In this document: positions 43,823 to 52,220 of the stretch, one piece after another
Layout: the number at the start of each line of letters is the position of its first letter
How positions within the stretch are numbered: position 1 is the stretch's first letter
DNA from: CAWGUU01 sp963825765
GTDB taxonomy: Bacteria > Actinomycetota > Acidimicrobiia > Acidimicrobiales > AC-14
DNA: 64,000 bases
Assembly (NCBI GenBank): GCA_963825765.1
Contig: CAWGUU010000023.1
Span: 1 to 64,000, forward strand
Direction: 5' to 3'
Notes under the pieces: model-generated
The model's input: the letters and a program-made list of their open reading frames with translations, nothing else
What the model was told of the DNA's origin: nothing
Databases searched by the model: none
Translations under genes and position numbers: made by a program

Positions 43823-43909
43823 CTACCAGCCGCCGCGTCCTGCGCGCCAACCCCACCCGGCGACCATGAACAGCAGGAAGATGACCAGAAGCGTAATCAG
43901 AAGGCCCAT
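43823..43909 (-). CDS. Very small membrane protein (28 aa)
   Basis: ATG 43909 with AAGGGG upstream encodes MGLLITLLVIFLLFMVAGWG followed by WRAGRGGW and a stop. It is one hydrophobic helix and a short basic, Trp/Gly-rich tail. Similar small hydrophobic proteins with a GW-rich end are known (for instance DUF3309-like), but this family cannot be set. It lies in the gap between modC and the DUF1345 gene. Confidence 0.5.
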   Translation of the reverse strand: MGLLITLLVIFLLFMVAGWGWRAGRGGW

Positions 43910-44027
43910 GGGGCACCCCTTCATCCTCGGGCCGGCCATGCGATCTCGGACCGGCGACCAATGTCTGCTGGATACCTACCCGCTCGCGCCGTGTGTTACT
44001 CCTGCCACGTAGAGCGTTCGTAGCAGC

Positions 44028-44693
44028 TCAGACCAACCCGGCGACGGCGTTGATCGACAAGGCGATGACGGCGGTGCCGAGGACGTAGGACAGCATGGCG
44101 TGGCGCAGCACGGTCGATCGGATCCGGCTCGATCGCAGGTTGGTGTCGGCCACCTGGTAGCACATGCCGATGGTGAAGGCGAGGTAGGCGAACTCGCGGT
44201 AGGCGGGACGGCCACCCCCGGGAAACTCGATCCCCGTCTCCTCCTCCCCGTAGTACAGGCGGCCGTACATGAGGGCGAACACGGTGTGGACGACGGCCCA
44301 CGAGGCGGCCACGCCGACGATCCCGACGCCGGTGAGAATGGCTTTGCGCGGCCCGTGGACCTCAGCCGCCTTGAGCAGGATGAGCACGACGGCGACGAGG
44401 CTGGCCACGCTCGCCACCAGCACGGTCACGTCGGCGACGAAGCGGGAGTCGTCCTCGGCCGAGGCGTGGAGCTCGGTGGCCGCCGCGTCCTGCGGCAGCA
44501 CCTCACGCCAGACATGGACGAGGAAGGTGCCGGCGGCGACCTCCCACGCGATCATCGCAGTCGCCTGCCAGGCGACGAACCAGGCGGCGACGAGGCCCGC
44601 GGCCAGCCCTCCCACGGCGGAGACCAGCAGCCGCCGGGCGGCGACGTGCCGGGACGCGTCGGCGTCGCTCTCGGGTCGCCGGTCGCCCTCCAC
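44028..44693 (-). CDS. DUF1345 family membrane protein
   Basis: 221 aa with about five helices (LLVSAVGGLAAGLVAAWFVA, VTVLVASVASLVAVVLILL, LTGVGIVGVAASWAVVHTVF). The signature segments HTVFALMYGRLYYGEEETGI and EFAYLAFTIGMCYQVADTNL belong to DUF1345. The function of the family is unknown. It follows the Rieske-type gene by 59 bases on the same strand. Confidence 0.92.
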   Translation of the reverse strand: MEGDRRPESDADASRHVAARRLLVSAVGGLAAGLVAAWFVAWQATAMIAWEVAAGTFLVHVWREVLPQDAAATELHASAEDDSRFVADVTVLVASVASLVAVVLILLKAAEVHGPRKAILTGVGIVGVAASWAVVHTVFALMYGRLYYGEEETGIEFPGGGRPAYREFAYLAFTIGMCYQVADTNLRSSRIRSTVLRHAMLSYVLGTAVIALSINAVAGLV

Positions 44694-44752
44694 TGGCCGG
44701 CGAGTCTCGCAGTCCGCCTGCGCCGGATGGTGGACCCGGCGGGCCTAGGCCG

Positions 44753-45469
44753 TCAGGCCGGCTGTACCCGCACGATGTAGGTCCTGATGTCGGCCGGCTC
44801 CGCGGTCTCGATGGCGCCGTAGGTGCAGCACAGCGTGGTGGCCCCCGCGCCGCGGGCCTCGAGTTGCACCCGCTGGCACGGCAGCTCCCCCGGCTCGAAC
44901 TGCTCGTCCACCACGCTCAGCAGGTCGCCCACCAGCTCGTAGCGCCAGGCGTAGCCCTCTCGCGGCGTGGTGGGCACCCGGATCTCGAACGTCGACCCCG
45001 ACGACACGGTCACGAACTTCACCGCCTGCTCGGGCCCGGCCCGCACCGGGGCGAACGGGATGGGCGCGGGCGCCTCCTCCTGGGCCCGCTCCTCCAGCTT
45101 GGGGTCGTAGATGTCGGGGGCCGGATTGGGCTCCGGCGAGACCCAGATCCAGCCGTCGCGCTCGACGATCTCGAAGGTCGGCAGGTACCCGGGCTTGAGC
45201 TTCCACATGTTCTCCGGCTTGGCCCCCCGGGCGGGATGGACGTTCTCCCCCGTGTCGGCCTCGTAGAGGTAGGCGTGCTTGGGGCAGCGCAGCACGCAGT
45301 CGGTGATGGTGGCGTCGTCGAGGGGCGTCACCTGGTGGGGGCAGGAGGGGGCGAAGGCGACGAGGCTGCCGTCCTGGAGGCGGGCGACGAGGATGTGGCC
45401 GTCCTCGGTGCGGACCCGCCGGATCTGGGTCTTGTTGCCCTCACCGGCAGGAAGCTCGTCGCTCCTCAT
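44753..45469 (-). CDS. Rieske [2Fe-2S] protein fused to a chagasin-like (I42) domain
   Basis: 238 aa. Residues 10-115 are a Rieske domain: C43-x-H45 in SCPHQVTPL and C62-x2-H65 in RCPKHAYLYE, spaced as in NirD-like or small ferredoxins. Residues 150-238 look like an I42 cysteine-protease inhibitor: GSTFEIRVPTTPREGYAWRY (compare the TGYSW loop), GAGATTLCCTYGAIE and DIRTYIVRVQ. No signal peptide is present. A ribosome site precedes ATG 45469, eight bases after the PPTase gene. I know of no described protein with this domain order. Confidence 0.75.
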   Translation of the reverse strand: MRSDELPAGEGNKTQIRRVRTEDGHILVARLQDGSLVAFAPSCPHQVTPLDDATITDCVLRCPKHAYLYEADTGENVHPARGAKPENMWKLKPGYLPTFEIVERDGWIWVSPEPNPAPDIYDPKLEERAQEEAPAPIPFAPVRAGPEQAVKFVTVSSGSTFEIRVPTTPREGYAWRYELVGDLLSVVDEQFEPGELPCQRVQLEARGAGATTLCCTYGAIETAEPADIRTYIVRVQPA

Positions 45470-45477
45470 GCCTCGGA

Positions 45478-46161
45478 TCATCGCCGAGAGTGTACGGACG
45501 CCCAGGTCCATAGTTGGACGTCGGCCGGGCCCTGGACGGCGAGGGCGGCTCGGTAGGCGGCCTCCGGGTGCAGGTCGACGACGGTCCAGCCTGGGGGCGC
45601 GACGACCTCCCGCAACGGCTGGGACAGCCCGGTGCCGGAGGCCTTGACGAGGGCCTCCTTCCTGGTCCAGCAGGCAAAGAAGGCGTCGGGCGTGTGCATC
45701 GCCGCCGCCTCGTTCGGAGCGAAGTACCGCGCCGCCAGCTGCTCCCACGGCAGGTCGTCGCGGACGCGCTCGATGTCGATCCCGACCGGCGCGTGGCGGC
45801 AGAAGGCGTAGAGGGCGACGCCGCCGGAGTGCGAGAGGTTGAACTCCAGTGGGGGGTGCCGAGGGGCGAGGGCGGGCTTGCCGTGGGGCCCCAGGTCGAT
45901 CTGCACGTCGTGGGGTGGCGCGTTCAACAGGACGCCGAGCATCTGGCGCAGGTAGCCCCGGGCGGCGACGAACCTGGCCCGGAGGAGCGGTGTGCGCAGT
46001 CGATCGGCCCGCGCCCGCTCGTCAGCGGTCAGAAGAGCTTCGAGACCCGCAGCATCCGCGTCGAGGTCGGCGCGGCAGACGTCGACCGTCGTCGTGCTGC
46101 CGGCGGGCTGCGTCCACGGGTCGTCCACGGTCCTGCACGACCACACCTCCGTCGCATCCAT
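45478..46161 (-). CDS. 4'-Phosphopantetheinyl transferase (Sfp type)
   Basis: 227 aa from ATG 46161 (GTG 46215 is a less likely earlier start). PPTase motifs: FVAARGYLRQMLG, PLEFNLSHSGGVALYA, VGIDIERVRDDLPW (Mg ligands) and FFACWTRKEALVKASGTGL. It transfers the phosphopantetheine arm of CoA to carrier-protein Ser residues. The acyl carrier protein at 56573 is one possible target. It lies between a 59-aa peptide gene and the Rieske-chagasin gene. Confidence 0.93.
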   Translation of the reverse strand: MDATEVWSCRTVDDPWTQPAGSTTTVDVCRADLDADAAGLEALLTADERARADRLRTPLLRARFVAARGYLRQMLGVLLNAPPHDVQIDLGPHGKPALAPRHPPLEFNLSHSGGVALYAFCRHAPVGIDIERVRDDLPWEQLAARYFAPNEAAAMHTPDAFFACWTRKEALVKASGTGLSQPLREVVAPPGWTVVDLHPEAAYRAALAVQGPADVQLWTWASVHSRR

Positions 46162-46267
46162 GCCGACGGCATCGAACCACACCGCCGTCCCGCCCACGCG
46201 CCACCACGACCTCACGGCCCCCGGTGGCGGGGCCGCGAGGCCGACCTGACCTGCCGGTGAAGCGACG

Positions 46268-46447
46268 TCAGTCGGACACGGCGAAGCTCCGTGCCACCGC
46301 CGGGGCCGCCTCGTAGGCGGCGGCCCCGGCCTGGCTGGCGACGACGGTGCAGGTTCCGTAGCCGATCACGCTGATGGCCGAACCGTCGGACCCGCCGGAG
46401 GCACCGGCACCGGCGGTGCCGGTGTCAGTAGGTCGTTCATCGGGCAC
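46268..46447 (-). CDS. Uncharacterised 59-aa peptide
   Basis: GTG 46447 follows GAAAGGGA. The product has a polar leader-like half (PDERPTDTGTAGAGASGGSD) and a hydrophobic, Gly/Ala-rich half with one Cys (GYGTCTVVASQAGAAAYEAA, then PAVARSFAVSD). Third positions are nearly all G or C, as in real genes here. An overlapping ATG frame (MNDLLTPAPP) is also possible. No family is recognised. It is the first ORF upstream of the PPTase, on the same strand with a 106-bp gap. Confidence 0.5.
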   Translation of the reverse strand: MPDERPTDTGTAGAGASGGSDGSAISVIGYGTCTVVASQAGAAAYEAAPAVARSFAVSD

Positions 46448-46533
46448 TCCCTTTCGTGAGCAGGTGTGCCGAACAAGACGCCCGACGCCCGCCGCGGTTA
46501 CGGCTGGTGTCCGCTGGCTCGAATCGCCGGAAT

Positions 46534-46563
46534 ACTTCACTCGGTTATATAGTTGGGTGAAGT
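46534..46563 (+). promoter_or_regulatory. Inverted repeat overlapping the MarR start (candidate operator)
   Basis: ACTTCAC (46534-46540) and GTGAAGT (46557-46563) are exact inverted arms around a 16-base AT-rich core containing TTATATAG. The right arm ends two bases before the ATG of the MarR-type gene at 46565. The placement is typical of MarR autoregulation. Confidence 0.55.
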
Positions 46564-46564
46564 G

Positions 46565-47002
46565 ATGGAGACCCACCCCGATCCCGATTCCGCCGAGCTG
46601 GCGGCCGAGCTCCGCCTCGCCTTGATCCCGCTCGTGCGGGAGCTGCGCCACCAGGCCGGCCCCGACCTCACGCCGTCGATCGTGTCCGCCCTCGTCACCG
46701 TGATGCGGGAGGGACCCATCTCCCTCGGCGACCTCGCCGTGCGCGAGCACGTCTCCCAGCCGATGATCAGCAAGATCGCGGCGTCGGTGGTCGAGCTGGG
46801 CCTGGCCAACAAGGTCAGCGACCCCACCGACCGGCGGGTGACCCTGTTGGAGATCACCTCCGAGGGCCGGCGGCAGCTCGATCGCAGCCGTACCCGCAAG
46901 AACGCCTGGTTGGCAACGCGGATGACGGGCCTCAGTCCCGACGAGATAGCGACCGTGCGCGCCGCCATCCCCGTCATCCATCGCCTGGCGGAGGGGCCGT
47001 GA
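46565..47002 (+). CDS. MarR-family transcriptional regulator
   Basis: 145 aa. The winged helix is clear: GPISLGDLAVREHVSQPMIS as helix-turn-helix, VELGLANKVSDPTDRRVTLL as wing with the DxRR motif, and ITSEGRRQLDRSRTRKNAWL as the dimer helix. It overlaps the MFS gene by GTGA, so it likely controls that exporter in response to a ligand. Confidence 0.92.
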   Translation: METHPDPDSAELAAELRLALIPLVRELRHQAGPDLTPSIVSALVTVMREGPISLGDLAVREHVSQPMISKIAASVVELGLANKVSDPTDRRVTLLEITSEGRRQLDRSRTRKNAWLATRMTGLSPDEIATVRAAIPVIHRLAEGP

Positions 47003-48273
47003 CCCGCCTGCGGGCGGCTACCCGGCACACGTTCCGCTCGCTGCAGGGGCGAAACTTCAGGCTCTTCTTCGTCGGCCAGGCCGTCTCCCAGACTGGGACC
47101 TGGCTGCAGCTGGTGGGCCAGACCCTGCTCGTCCTCCAGCTGACCCACAGCGGCGTGGCGCTGGGCGTGGTCACGGCCGCCCAGTTCCTGCCGATCCTCG
47201 TCCTTGGGGCTTGGGGCGGGGTGGTCACCGACCGGGTCGACAAGCGGCGCCTGATGATGGTGACCCAGTCGGCGACGATGGTCCTCGCCCTGGCGCTTGG
47301 AGCGCTGGTGCTCAGCGGGCACGCCACGGTCAACTGGGTGTACCTGCTGGCCGTGCTGACCGGTGTCCTCAACGCCTTCGACAACCCGGCCCGGCGGGTC
47401 CTCGTCAACGAGCTGGTGCCTGAACGGGACGTGACCAACGCCGTCAGCCTGAACTCCACGCTCATGACGGGGTCGCGCACCGTGGGTCCGGCGGTGGCCG
47501 GCCTGCTGGTGGCGACCGTGGGGATCGGCTGGTGCTTCGTGGTCAACGGGCTCAGCTTCGTCGCCGTGCTGGTGGCCCTCTGGCGCATGGACCCTGCCGC
47601 CATGCGGGTCGGCGCTCGCTCGGCGAAGGGAGAGAAGGGCCAGCTCAGGGCCGGCCTGCGGTACGTGTGGACCACCGAGGAGCTCCGCGTGCCCCTGCTC
47701 ATGCTGGCGGCGGTGACCGTCCTCGCCTTCAACTTCCAGGTGCTGACGCCGCTGTTCGCGGTGCGGACCCTCGGCGGCGGCACCGGCGCCTACACGTTGC
47801 TGGCGTCGACGACCGGCACCGGCGCGGTCATCGGGTCGCTGTGGCTGGCCCGCCGGGAGGCCCTCACCACCCGCTTCCTGGCCATGGCGTGCGTGGCGTT
47901 CGGCGCCTCGTCGGTGCTGTTCGCGCTGTCGCCCTCGCTGGTCCTGGCCGCGGTGAGCGGTGTCCTCGTGGGAACCACGAGCATCGTCCTGCTGTCGGGC
48001 ACCAACGCGGTCCTGCAGCTTCGGGCCAGCCCCGAGATGCGGGGACGGGTGCTGGCCCTGTTCACCGTCGTCTTCCTTGGCAGCACCCCGATCGGCGGCC
48101 CCATCGCCGGCTGGATGGCCGAGACCCTCGGCGTGCGCGTGGCCCTGGCGGTGGGCGCCGCGACCGCTCTCCTCAGCGGGGCGGTCGTCCTTGTGACCAC
48201 CCGGCCGGGCGGCGCGGTCGAAGCCTCGCCTGCGGAACCGGTTGAAGCAGAGATCCTGGCCGCGGCCGCCTGA
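46999..48273 (+). CDS. MFS transporter (EntS-like exporter group)
   Basis: 424 aa from GTG 46999 with about twelve helices. The opening LQGRNFRLFFVGQAVSQTGTW and VVTAAQFLPILVLGAWGGVV, the DRVDKRRLMM loop (motif A) and VLTGVLNAFDNPARRVLV match the EntS/MdfA-like group. It probably exports a siderophore or drug-like compound. It is coupled to the MarR gene. Confidence 0.92.
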   Translation: MTRLRAATRHTFRSLQGRNFRLFFVGQAVSQTGTWLQLVGQTLLVLQLTHSGVALGVVTAAQFLPILVLGAWGGVVTDRVDKRRLMMVTQSATMVLALALGALVLSGHATVNWVYLLAVLTGVLNAFDNPARRVLVNELVPERDVTNAVSLNSTLMTGSRTVGPAVAGLLVATVGIGWCFVVNGLSFVAVLVALWRMDPAAMRVGARSAKGEKGQLRAGLRYVWTTEELRVPLLMLAAVTVLAFNFQVLTPLFAVRTLGGGTGAYTLLASTTGTGAVIGSLWLARREALTTRFLAMACVAFGASSVLFALSPSLVLAAVSGVLVGTTSIVLLSGTNAVLQLRASPEMRGRVLALFTVVFLGSTPIGGPIAGWMAETLGVRVALAVGAATALLSGAVVLVTTRPGGAVEASPAEPVEAEILAAAA

Positions 48274-48282
48274 CGGTCGAGC

Positions 48283-48317
48283 GTGCAAAAAGGTCGCTAT
48301 ATGCGACCTTCTTGCAC
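48283..48317. terminator. Strong hairpin between the MFS gene and tRNA-Val
   Basis: GTGCAAAAAGGTCGC and GCGACCTTCTTGCAC pair over 15 positions with one mismatch around the loop TATAT. The structure is symmetrical and flanked by AT-rich stem sections on both sides, so it could stop transcription from both directions between the convergent MFS and tRNA genes. Confidence 0.7.
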
Positions 48318-48337
48318 ACTCACCACTGGCGCCGCGG

Positions 48338-48411
48338 TGGGCGCTGAGGGACTCGAACCCCCGACCCCGTCCTTGTAAGGGACGTGCTCTTGCCAGCTGA
48401 GCTAAGCGCCC
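48338..48411 (-). tRNA. tRNA-Val(TAC)
   Basis: On the minus strand the acceptor GGGCGCT pairs with AGCGCCC, the D-arm GCTC/GAGC is closed by AGCTGGCAA, and the anticodon stem CGTCC/GGACG encloses CTTACAA, giving anticodon TAC. The T-arm is GGGGG-TTCGAGT-CCCTC. The discriminator is A and no CCA is encoded. The end of the Nudix gene (48402-48404) falls inside its 5' acceptor. Confidence 0.95.
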
Positions 48412-49031
48412 GCTTGCCCGCCGTCGACACTACGTCGCTGGGGTAGGTCGGGGGCCGGGCGGGTGGACCGGGCCAGCTCGACGAGGGCGGTGGCGGCCTC
48501 GGGGAGGAGGATGGGCAGGTCGTTGGCCGGGAACCAGCGGACCTCGGCCACCTCCGGCGACCGCGGCACCGGCGCCGGCACCGGCACCGCGGGGTCGCCC
48601 GACGCCGCCGGACCGCCCGACGCCTCCTGACCGCCCGACGCCTCCTGACTGACTGTGGCGACCAGCCGGGCCCGGTAGATCACGTCCACCCGGCGCTGGT
48701 GGGGCTCGATCACGACCATCGGCGGCTCGTCGACGACGAGCTCGACGCCGAGCTCCTCCCCCACCTCCCGCCGCACCGCCACCGAGGGCTCCTCCCCCCG
48801 CTTGAGCAGCCCGCCGGGGAAGCCCCACGCCTCCCGCCGCCGGTAGGACTGGCGCACCAGGAGCAGGGCGCCGTCGTTGCGCTCGATGACGCAGATGGCG
48901 CCCACATGGAACGACGGCGTCAGGGCCCGGACCACGTAGATCCGCAGGAAGACCGGTATCCGCCGGAAGACCGCCAGCTTCAGCGCCTGGAGCCGCCGCC
49001 CGGGGGTCGGGCCGGGCGCCGAGGCGGTCAC
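48402..49031 (-). CDS. Nudix hydrolase
   Basis: 209 aa from GTG 49031. The Nudix box is GGLLKRGEEPSVAVRREVGE followed by ELGV, matching GX5EX7REUXEEXGU. The N-terminal FLRIYVVRALTPSFHVGAIC is a helical lead, and a low-complexity insert (SGGQEASGGPAASGDPA) lies near residues 135-155. The substrate is a nucleoside-diphosphate-linked compound of unknown type. Its start overlaps the IMPase stop (GTGA), and its stop lies in the tRNA-Val gene. Confidence 0.9.
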   Translation of the reverse strand: MTASAPGPTPGRRLQALKLAVFRRIPVFLRIYVVRALTPSFHVGAICVIERNDGALLLVRQSYRRREAWGFPGGLLKRGEEPSVAVRREVGEELGVELVVDEPPMVVIEPHQRRVDVIYRARLVATVSQEASGGQEASGGPAASGDPAVPVPAPVPRSPEVAEVRWFPANDLPILLPEAATALVELARSTRPAPDLPQRRSVDGGQAGA

Positions 49032-49783
49032 GCCGCGCCCGCCCTCGCCGCCAGGGCCTCGGCCAGCAACGCCGGCGTGGCCGCCGCCACTGGCGACCGT
49101 CGTTCCAGCAGGCCCAGGGTGACGAGGTCTCGGCCGGTCGCCTCGGCCACCACCGCCCCGGCCTCGAGGCACACGAGCATGCCGCCGAGGTAGTCCCAGG
49201 GGGCGTGGGCCTCGCCGCTGCAGTCGACGTAGGCGTCGAGCTGGCCCGACGCCACCGCGCAGATGTCGAGCGCCGCCGCCCCGAGGGCCCGGAACTGGCG
49301 CCACCCGAGGTGGCGACGCGGCCAGCCGGTGAGCCCCAGGACGGCGTCGCCCATCGAGGTGCAGCCGGTCGGTGCGATCGGCCTGCCGTTCAGCGTCGCT
49401 CCCCCACCCCTGACGGCCTCGTAGCGGTCGCCGGTGGCCTGGTTGACCACGACCGCGGCGCGGGGCCCGACCTCGTCGACCGCGCACAGGCTGGTGGCGT
49501 ACCAGGGCAGCGAGCGGGAGGCGTTGGTCGACCCGTCGACGGGATCCAGGGCCACCTGCACCGCCCGGTCGGGATGGTGCAGCCCCGACTCCTCGCTCAG
49601 CACGCCCAGGCCCGCTCCCACCAGGACCCGCACCGCCACCTCGTCGGCCACCAGGTCGCTGCGGTACTGGCCGGCCCGCGTGCCGGCCGGGCCCCAGTCG
49701 TCCAGGTCGTCGAGGACCCCCCGCACCTCCCCTGCCGCCTCGTTGAGCGCTGCCAGCAGGAAGTCGTCGGTCACCACGACCAT
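49028..49783 (-). CDS. Inositol monophosphatase family protein
   Basis: 251 aa. Metal ligands of the family are seen in LSEESG (Glu), VALDPVDGSTNASRSLPWY (DPxDGTxN with Ser for Thr) and APWDYLGGMLVCLEAGAVV (WD). The fold fits IMPase, CysQ or FBPase-like phosphatases; the ribosome site and ATG at 49783 are clear. The specific phosphate substrate is unknown. Confidence 0.92.
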   Translation of the reverse strand: MVVVTDDFLLAALNEAAGEVRGVLDDLDDWGPAGTRAGQYRSDLVADEVAVRVLVGAGLGVLSEESGLHHPDRAVQVALDPVDGSTNASRSLPWYATSLCAVDEVGPRAAVVVNQATGDRYEAVRGGGATLNGRPIAPTGCTSMGDAVLGLTGWPRRHLGWRQFRALGAAALDICAVASGQLDAYVDCSGEAHAPWDYLGGMLVCLEAGAVVAEATGRDLVTLGLLERRSPVAAATPALLAEALAARAGAA

Positions 49784-49862
49784 CCTGGCCCACCCGTTGC
49801 GACCACGCCGTATACCGGCCGCGAGCGCCTACGCTCGTCACGCACCCGTCGCCCGTGAGGAG

Positions 49863-50429
49863 GTGGACCCCCTGGCAGCAATCGACGTGGCCGGCTACGT
49901 GGCCGAGCTCAAGGATCATGCCGTCGACCACGGCTTCCACGTCCACGACGAGCGCCATTTCGTCGAGACGTACTCCCTGCGCCAGGTGTGGGAGGTGGAC
50001 CTGCACCCCGAGGAGGGCTGTGGCGGGCCCCTCGACCTCCACCTGGCGCTCGAGGTGGAGCCCCGCGTGCTTCTGGCTTTCGAGGACGTCGTGTCGAGCC
50101 TGCCCGAGGACGAGGATCCGGCCGACGACTACCAGTTCCCGCTGATCTTCACCTGGGCCCTGCCGCCGCTGCCGACCGGTCCCGACCTGCTGCTGCTGGC
50201 CACCGAGCTGGCCGGCGTCGGCGGCCCCGACCTCCCCCTCGAGGTGTCGGCCATCGACTCCTTCGCGTCGGTCACCGACGCCCCCGAGCGCAGCCTCACC
50301 ATCGTCGCCCGCCAACAGGTCTCCCTGGCCAAGGTGCTGGCCGGCGAGGAGCTGCTGTGCGAGATGCTCGACCGCTGCCTGGCGGTGAGCCGCTTCCTCC
50401 TCGAAGAAGCGCCGGCCTGGGGAGTGTGA
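49863..50429 (+). CDS. Hypothetical protein
   Basis: 188 aa from GTG 49863. It reads VDPLAAIDVAGYVAELKDHA, then YSLRQVWEVDLHPEEGCGGP, DLHLALEVEPRVLLAFEDVV, YQFPLIFTWALPPLPTGPD and a final LLCEMLDRCLAVSRFLLEE. Alternating strands with an acidic pI suggest a soluble protein. I do not recognise the family. Start choice is uncertain because the GAGGA is very close to the GTG. Confidence 0.7.
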   Translation: MDPLAAIDVAGYVAELKDHAVDHGFHVHDERHFVETYSLRQVWEVDLHPEEGCGGPLDLHLALEVEPRVLLAFEDVVSSLPEDEDPADDYQFPLIFTWALPPLPTGPDLLLLATELAGVGGPDLPLEVSAIDSFASVTDAPERSLTIVARQQVSLAKVLAGEELLCEMLDRCLAVSRFLLEEAPAWGV

Positions 50430-50438
50430 GAAATATGC

Positions 50439-50468
50439 TTGACAGGACTCGGCGAGCGGGAGTACATT
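50439..50468 (+). promoter_or_regulatory. Sigma-70-type promoter for the tRNA-Leu transcript
   Basis: A consensus TTGACA (50439-50444) and TACATT (50463-50468) are 18 bases apart. Transcription would start near 50475 and run about 95 bases to the tRNA-Leu gene at 50571, through a leader with an exact 14-base palindrome GAGGAAGCTTCCTC. Confidence 0.7.
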
Positions 50469-50570
50469 CACGTTCCGGAGTCCCGAGGTGGTAACCGAAG
50501 CAAGGTTTTCGGACCGAGCAGAGGAAGCTTCCTCGGGGCTCTCTATTTCGCGTCCCAGGTACGTGTGATT

Positions 50571-50653
50571 GCCCGGATGATGGAATGGAAGACATGACGG
50601 TCTCAAACACCGTTGCTCGAAAGGGCGTGCGGGTTCGAGTCCCGCTCCGGGCA
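50571..50653 (+). tRNA. tRNA-Leu(CAA)
   Basis: Acceptor GCCCGGA pairs with TCCGGGC (50646-50652). The anticodon stem ACGGT/ACCGT encloses CTCAAAC, anticodon CAA. A long variable arm (GCTCGAAAGGGCGT) identifies class II tRNA. The T-arm is GCGGG-TTCGAGT-CCCGC. Discriminator A at 50653, no CCA encoded. Confidence 0.93.
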
Positions 50654-50728
50654 CTACCAGCCTGATTTTCCGACCTCGCAGCCTGATGTTTCCGATGCCC
50701 TGCTAGCGCGATACGGCAGGCTCTCGAT

Positions 50729-51640
50729 CTAGGTGCTCGCCACGACGGTGCCGACTGCGACCACCTCGGTCAAGCAGAAGAAGAGGTCCGGGTCGTCGAG
50801 GACGTAATCGTCGGACTCCGGGTCGAAGGCCGCCTCCCACGCTCGTAGCTGTTCGTCGGTCAGGAATGGGGCGGCAGTCTCGCCCAGGAAGTTGGCGTTG
50901 CCCTGGATGTACCTCTTGGCCGAATTCTCGAGGGGGTGCGTCTTGTGGATCGCGTAGGCCCGGCTCGTGACCTGCTCCAGGCTCCCCCTCACCAACAGGC
51001 CGCGCACCTTCCGGCCCATGAAGCCGTCGTTCCGAGGCCAGGAAGTGCCGTTCGACCCGCGGGCGTCCTCGGCCTCCAGGGCTACAGTGACCGCATACAG
51101 GACGGTCGCGACGAGGCGAGCGCTGACCGGGTGGAAGAGGAACGTGCTGTCGTCCCACTCCTTGACGATCACCCGTCCTCCTGGTCGGGTGACCCGCGTC
51201 ATCTCCGCTATCACGTCCTGCGCGTTGGCGTGAGCCGAGAGAGCATTGCCGAGGAAAACGATGTCGAAGGAGTCGGCCGAGAACGGCAGGGAGAAGATGC
51301 TGCCCACGGCGAACGAGGTCGGCCCGCCGAGCGGCTCATCGGCCTGGCTCGACACTGCGTACCGGAGGTAGGTTTCGGTCAGATCCAGTCCGACAACCTG
51401 GCCCGTCGGACCCACCAACTCGGCGAACCACGGCGCCCACAAGCCAGGTCCGCAGGCGAGGTCGAGCACGCTCAGGCCCTCGCGGATGTTCAAGTCGGCG
51501 AGCATCTGCCGCCGTTCCGCCGCCTTGGCCTGGTGGTGGTCGAGAAACCACTCGACACCCTGGTACGGAAAGCCGGACTCGATCGACTCGCCTGTGCTCA
51601 CTGCTCCGCCACTCCCTCGCCGTGCATTGTCCTTTCCCAT
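50729..51640 (-). CDS. Class I SAM-dependent methyltransferase
   Basis: 303 aa from ATG 51640; a GTG at 51601 with GGAG upstream is an alternative. Motif I is LSVLDLACGPGLWAPWF, then GQVVGLDLTETYLRYAV, FDIVFLGNALSAHANAQDV and PGGRVIVKEWDDSTFLF. A C-terminal helical region (KTHPLENSAKRYIQGNANFL) is extra to the minimal fold. GC content and codon bias are a little lower than in its neighbours, which may mean recent acquisition next to tRNA-Leu. Confidence 0.87.
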   Translation of the reverse strand: MGKDNARRGSGGAVSTGESIESGFPYQGVEWFLDHHQAKAAERRQMLADLNIREGLSVLDLACGPGLWAPWFAELVGPTGQVVGLDLTETYLRYAVSSQADEPLGGPTSFAVGSIFSLPFSADSFDIVFLGNALSAHANAQDVIAEMTRVTRPGGRVIVKEWDDSTFLFHPVSARLVATVLYAVTVALEAEDARGSNGTSWPRNDGFMGRKVRGLLVRGSLEQVTSRAYAIHKTHPLENSAKRYIQGNANFLGETAAPFLTDEQLRAWEAAFDPESDDYVLDDPDLFFCLTEVVAVGTVVAST

Positions 51641-51756
51641 CCTGCCGCACCACCATAGAGCCGCATGACCCGAGTCACCCAACGGAGTCGCGTCAACTAC
51701 CCCGTATGTCGGGCCCCGACGGGCAAATCACGCCGTCGGACAAACGGCAATGGGCC

Positions 51757-52209
<453 letters not shown>

Positions 52210-52220
52210 GGCCCCGCACG

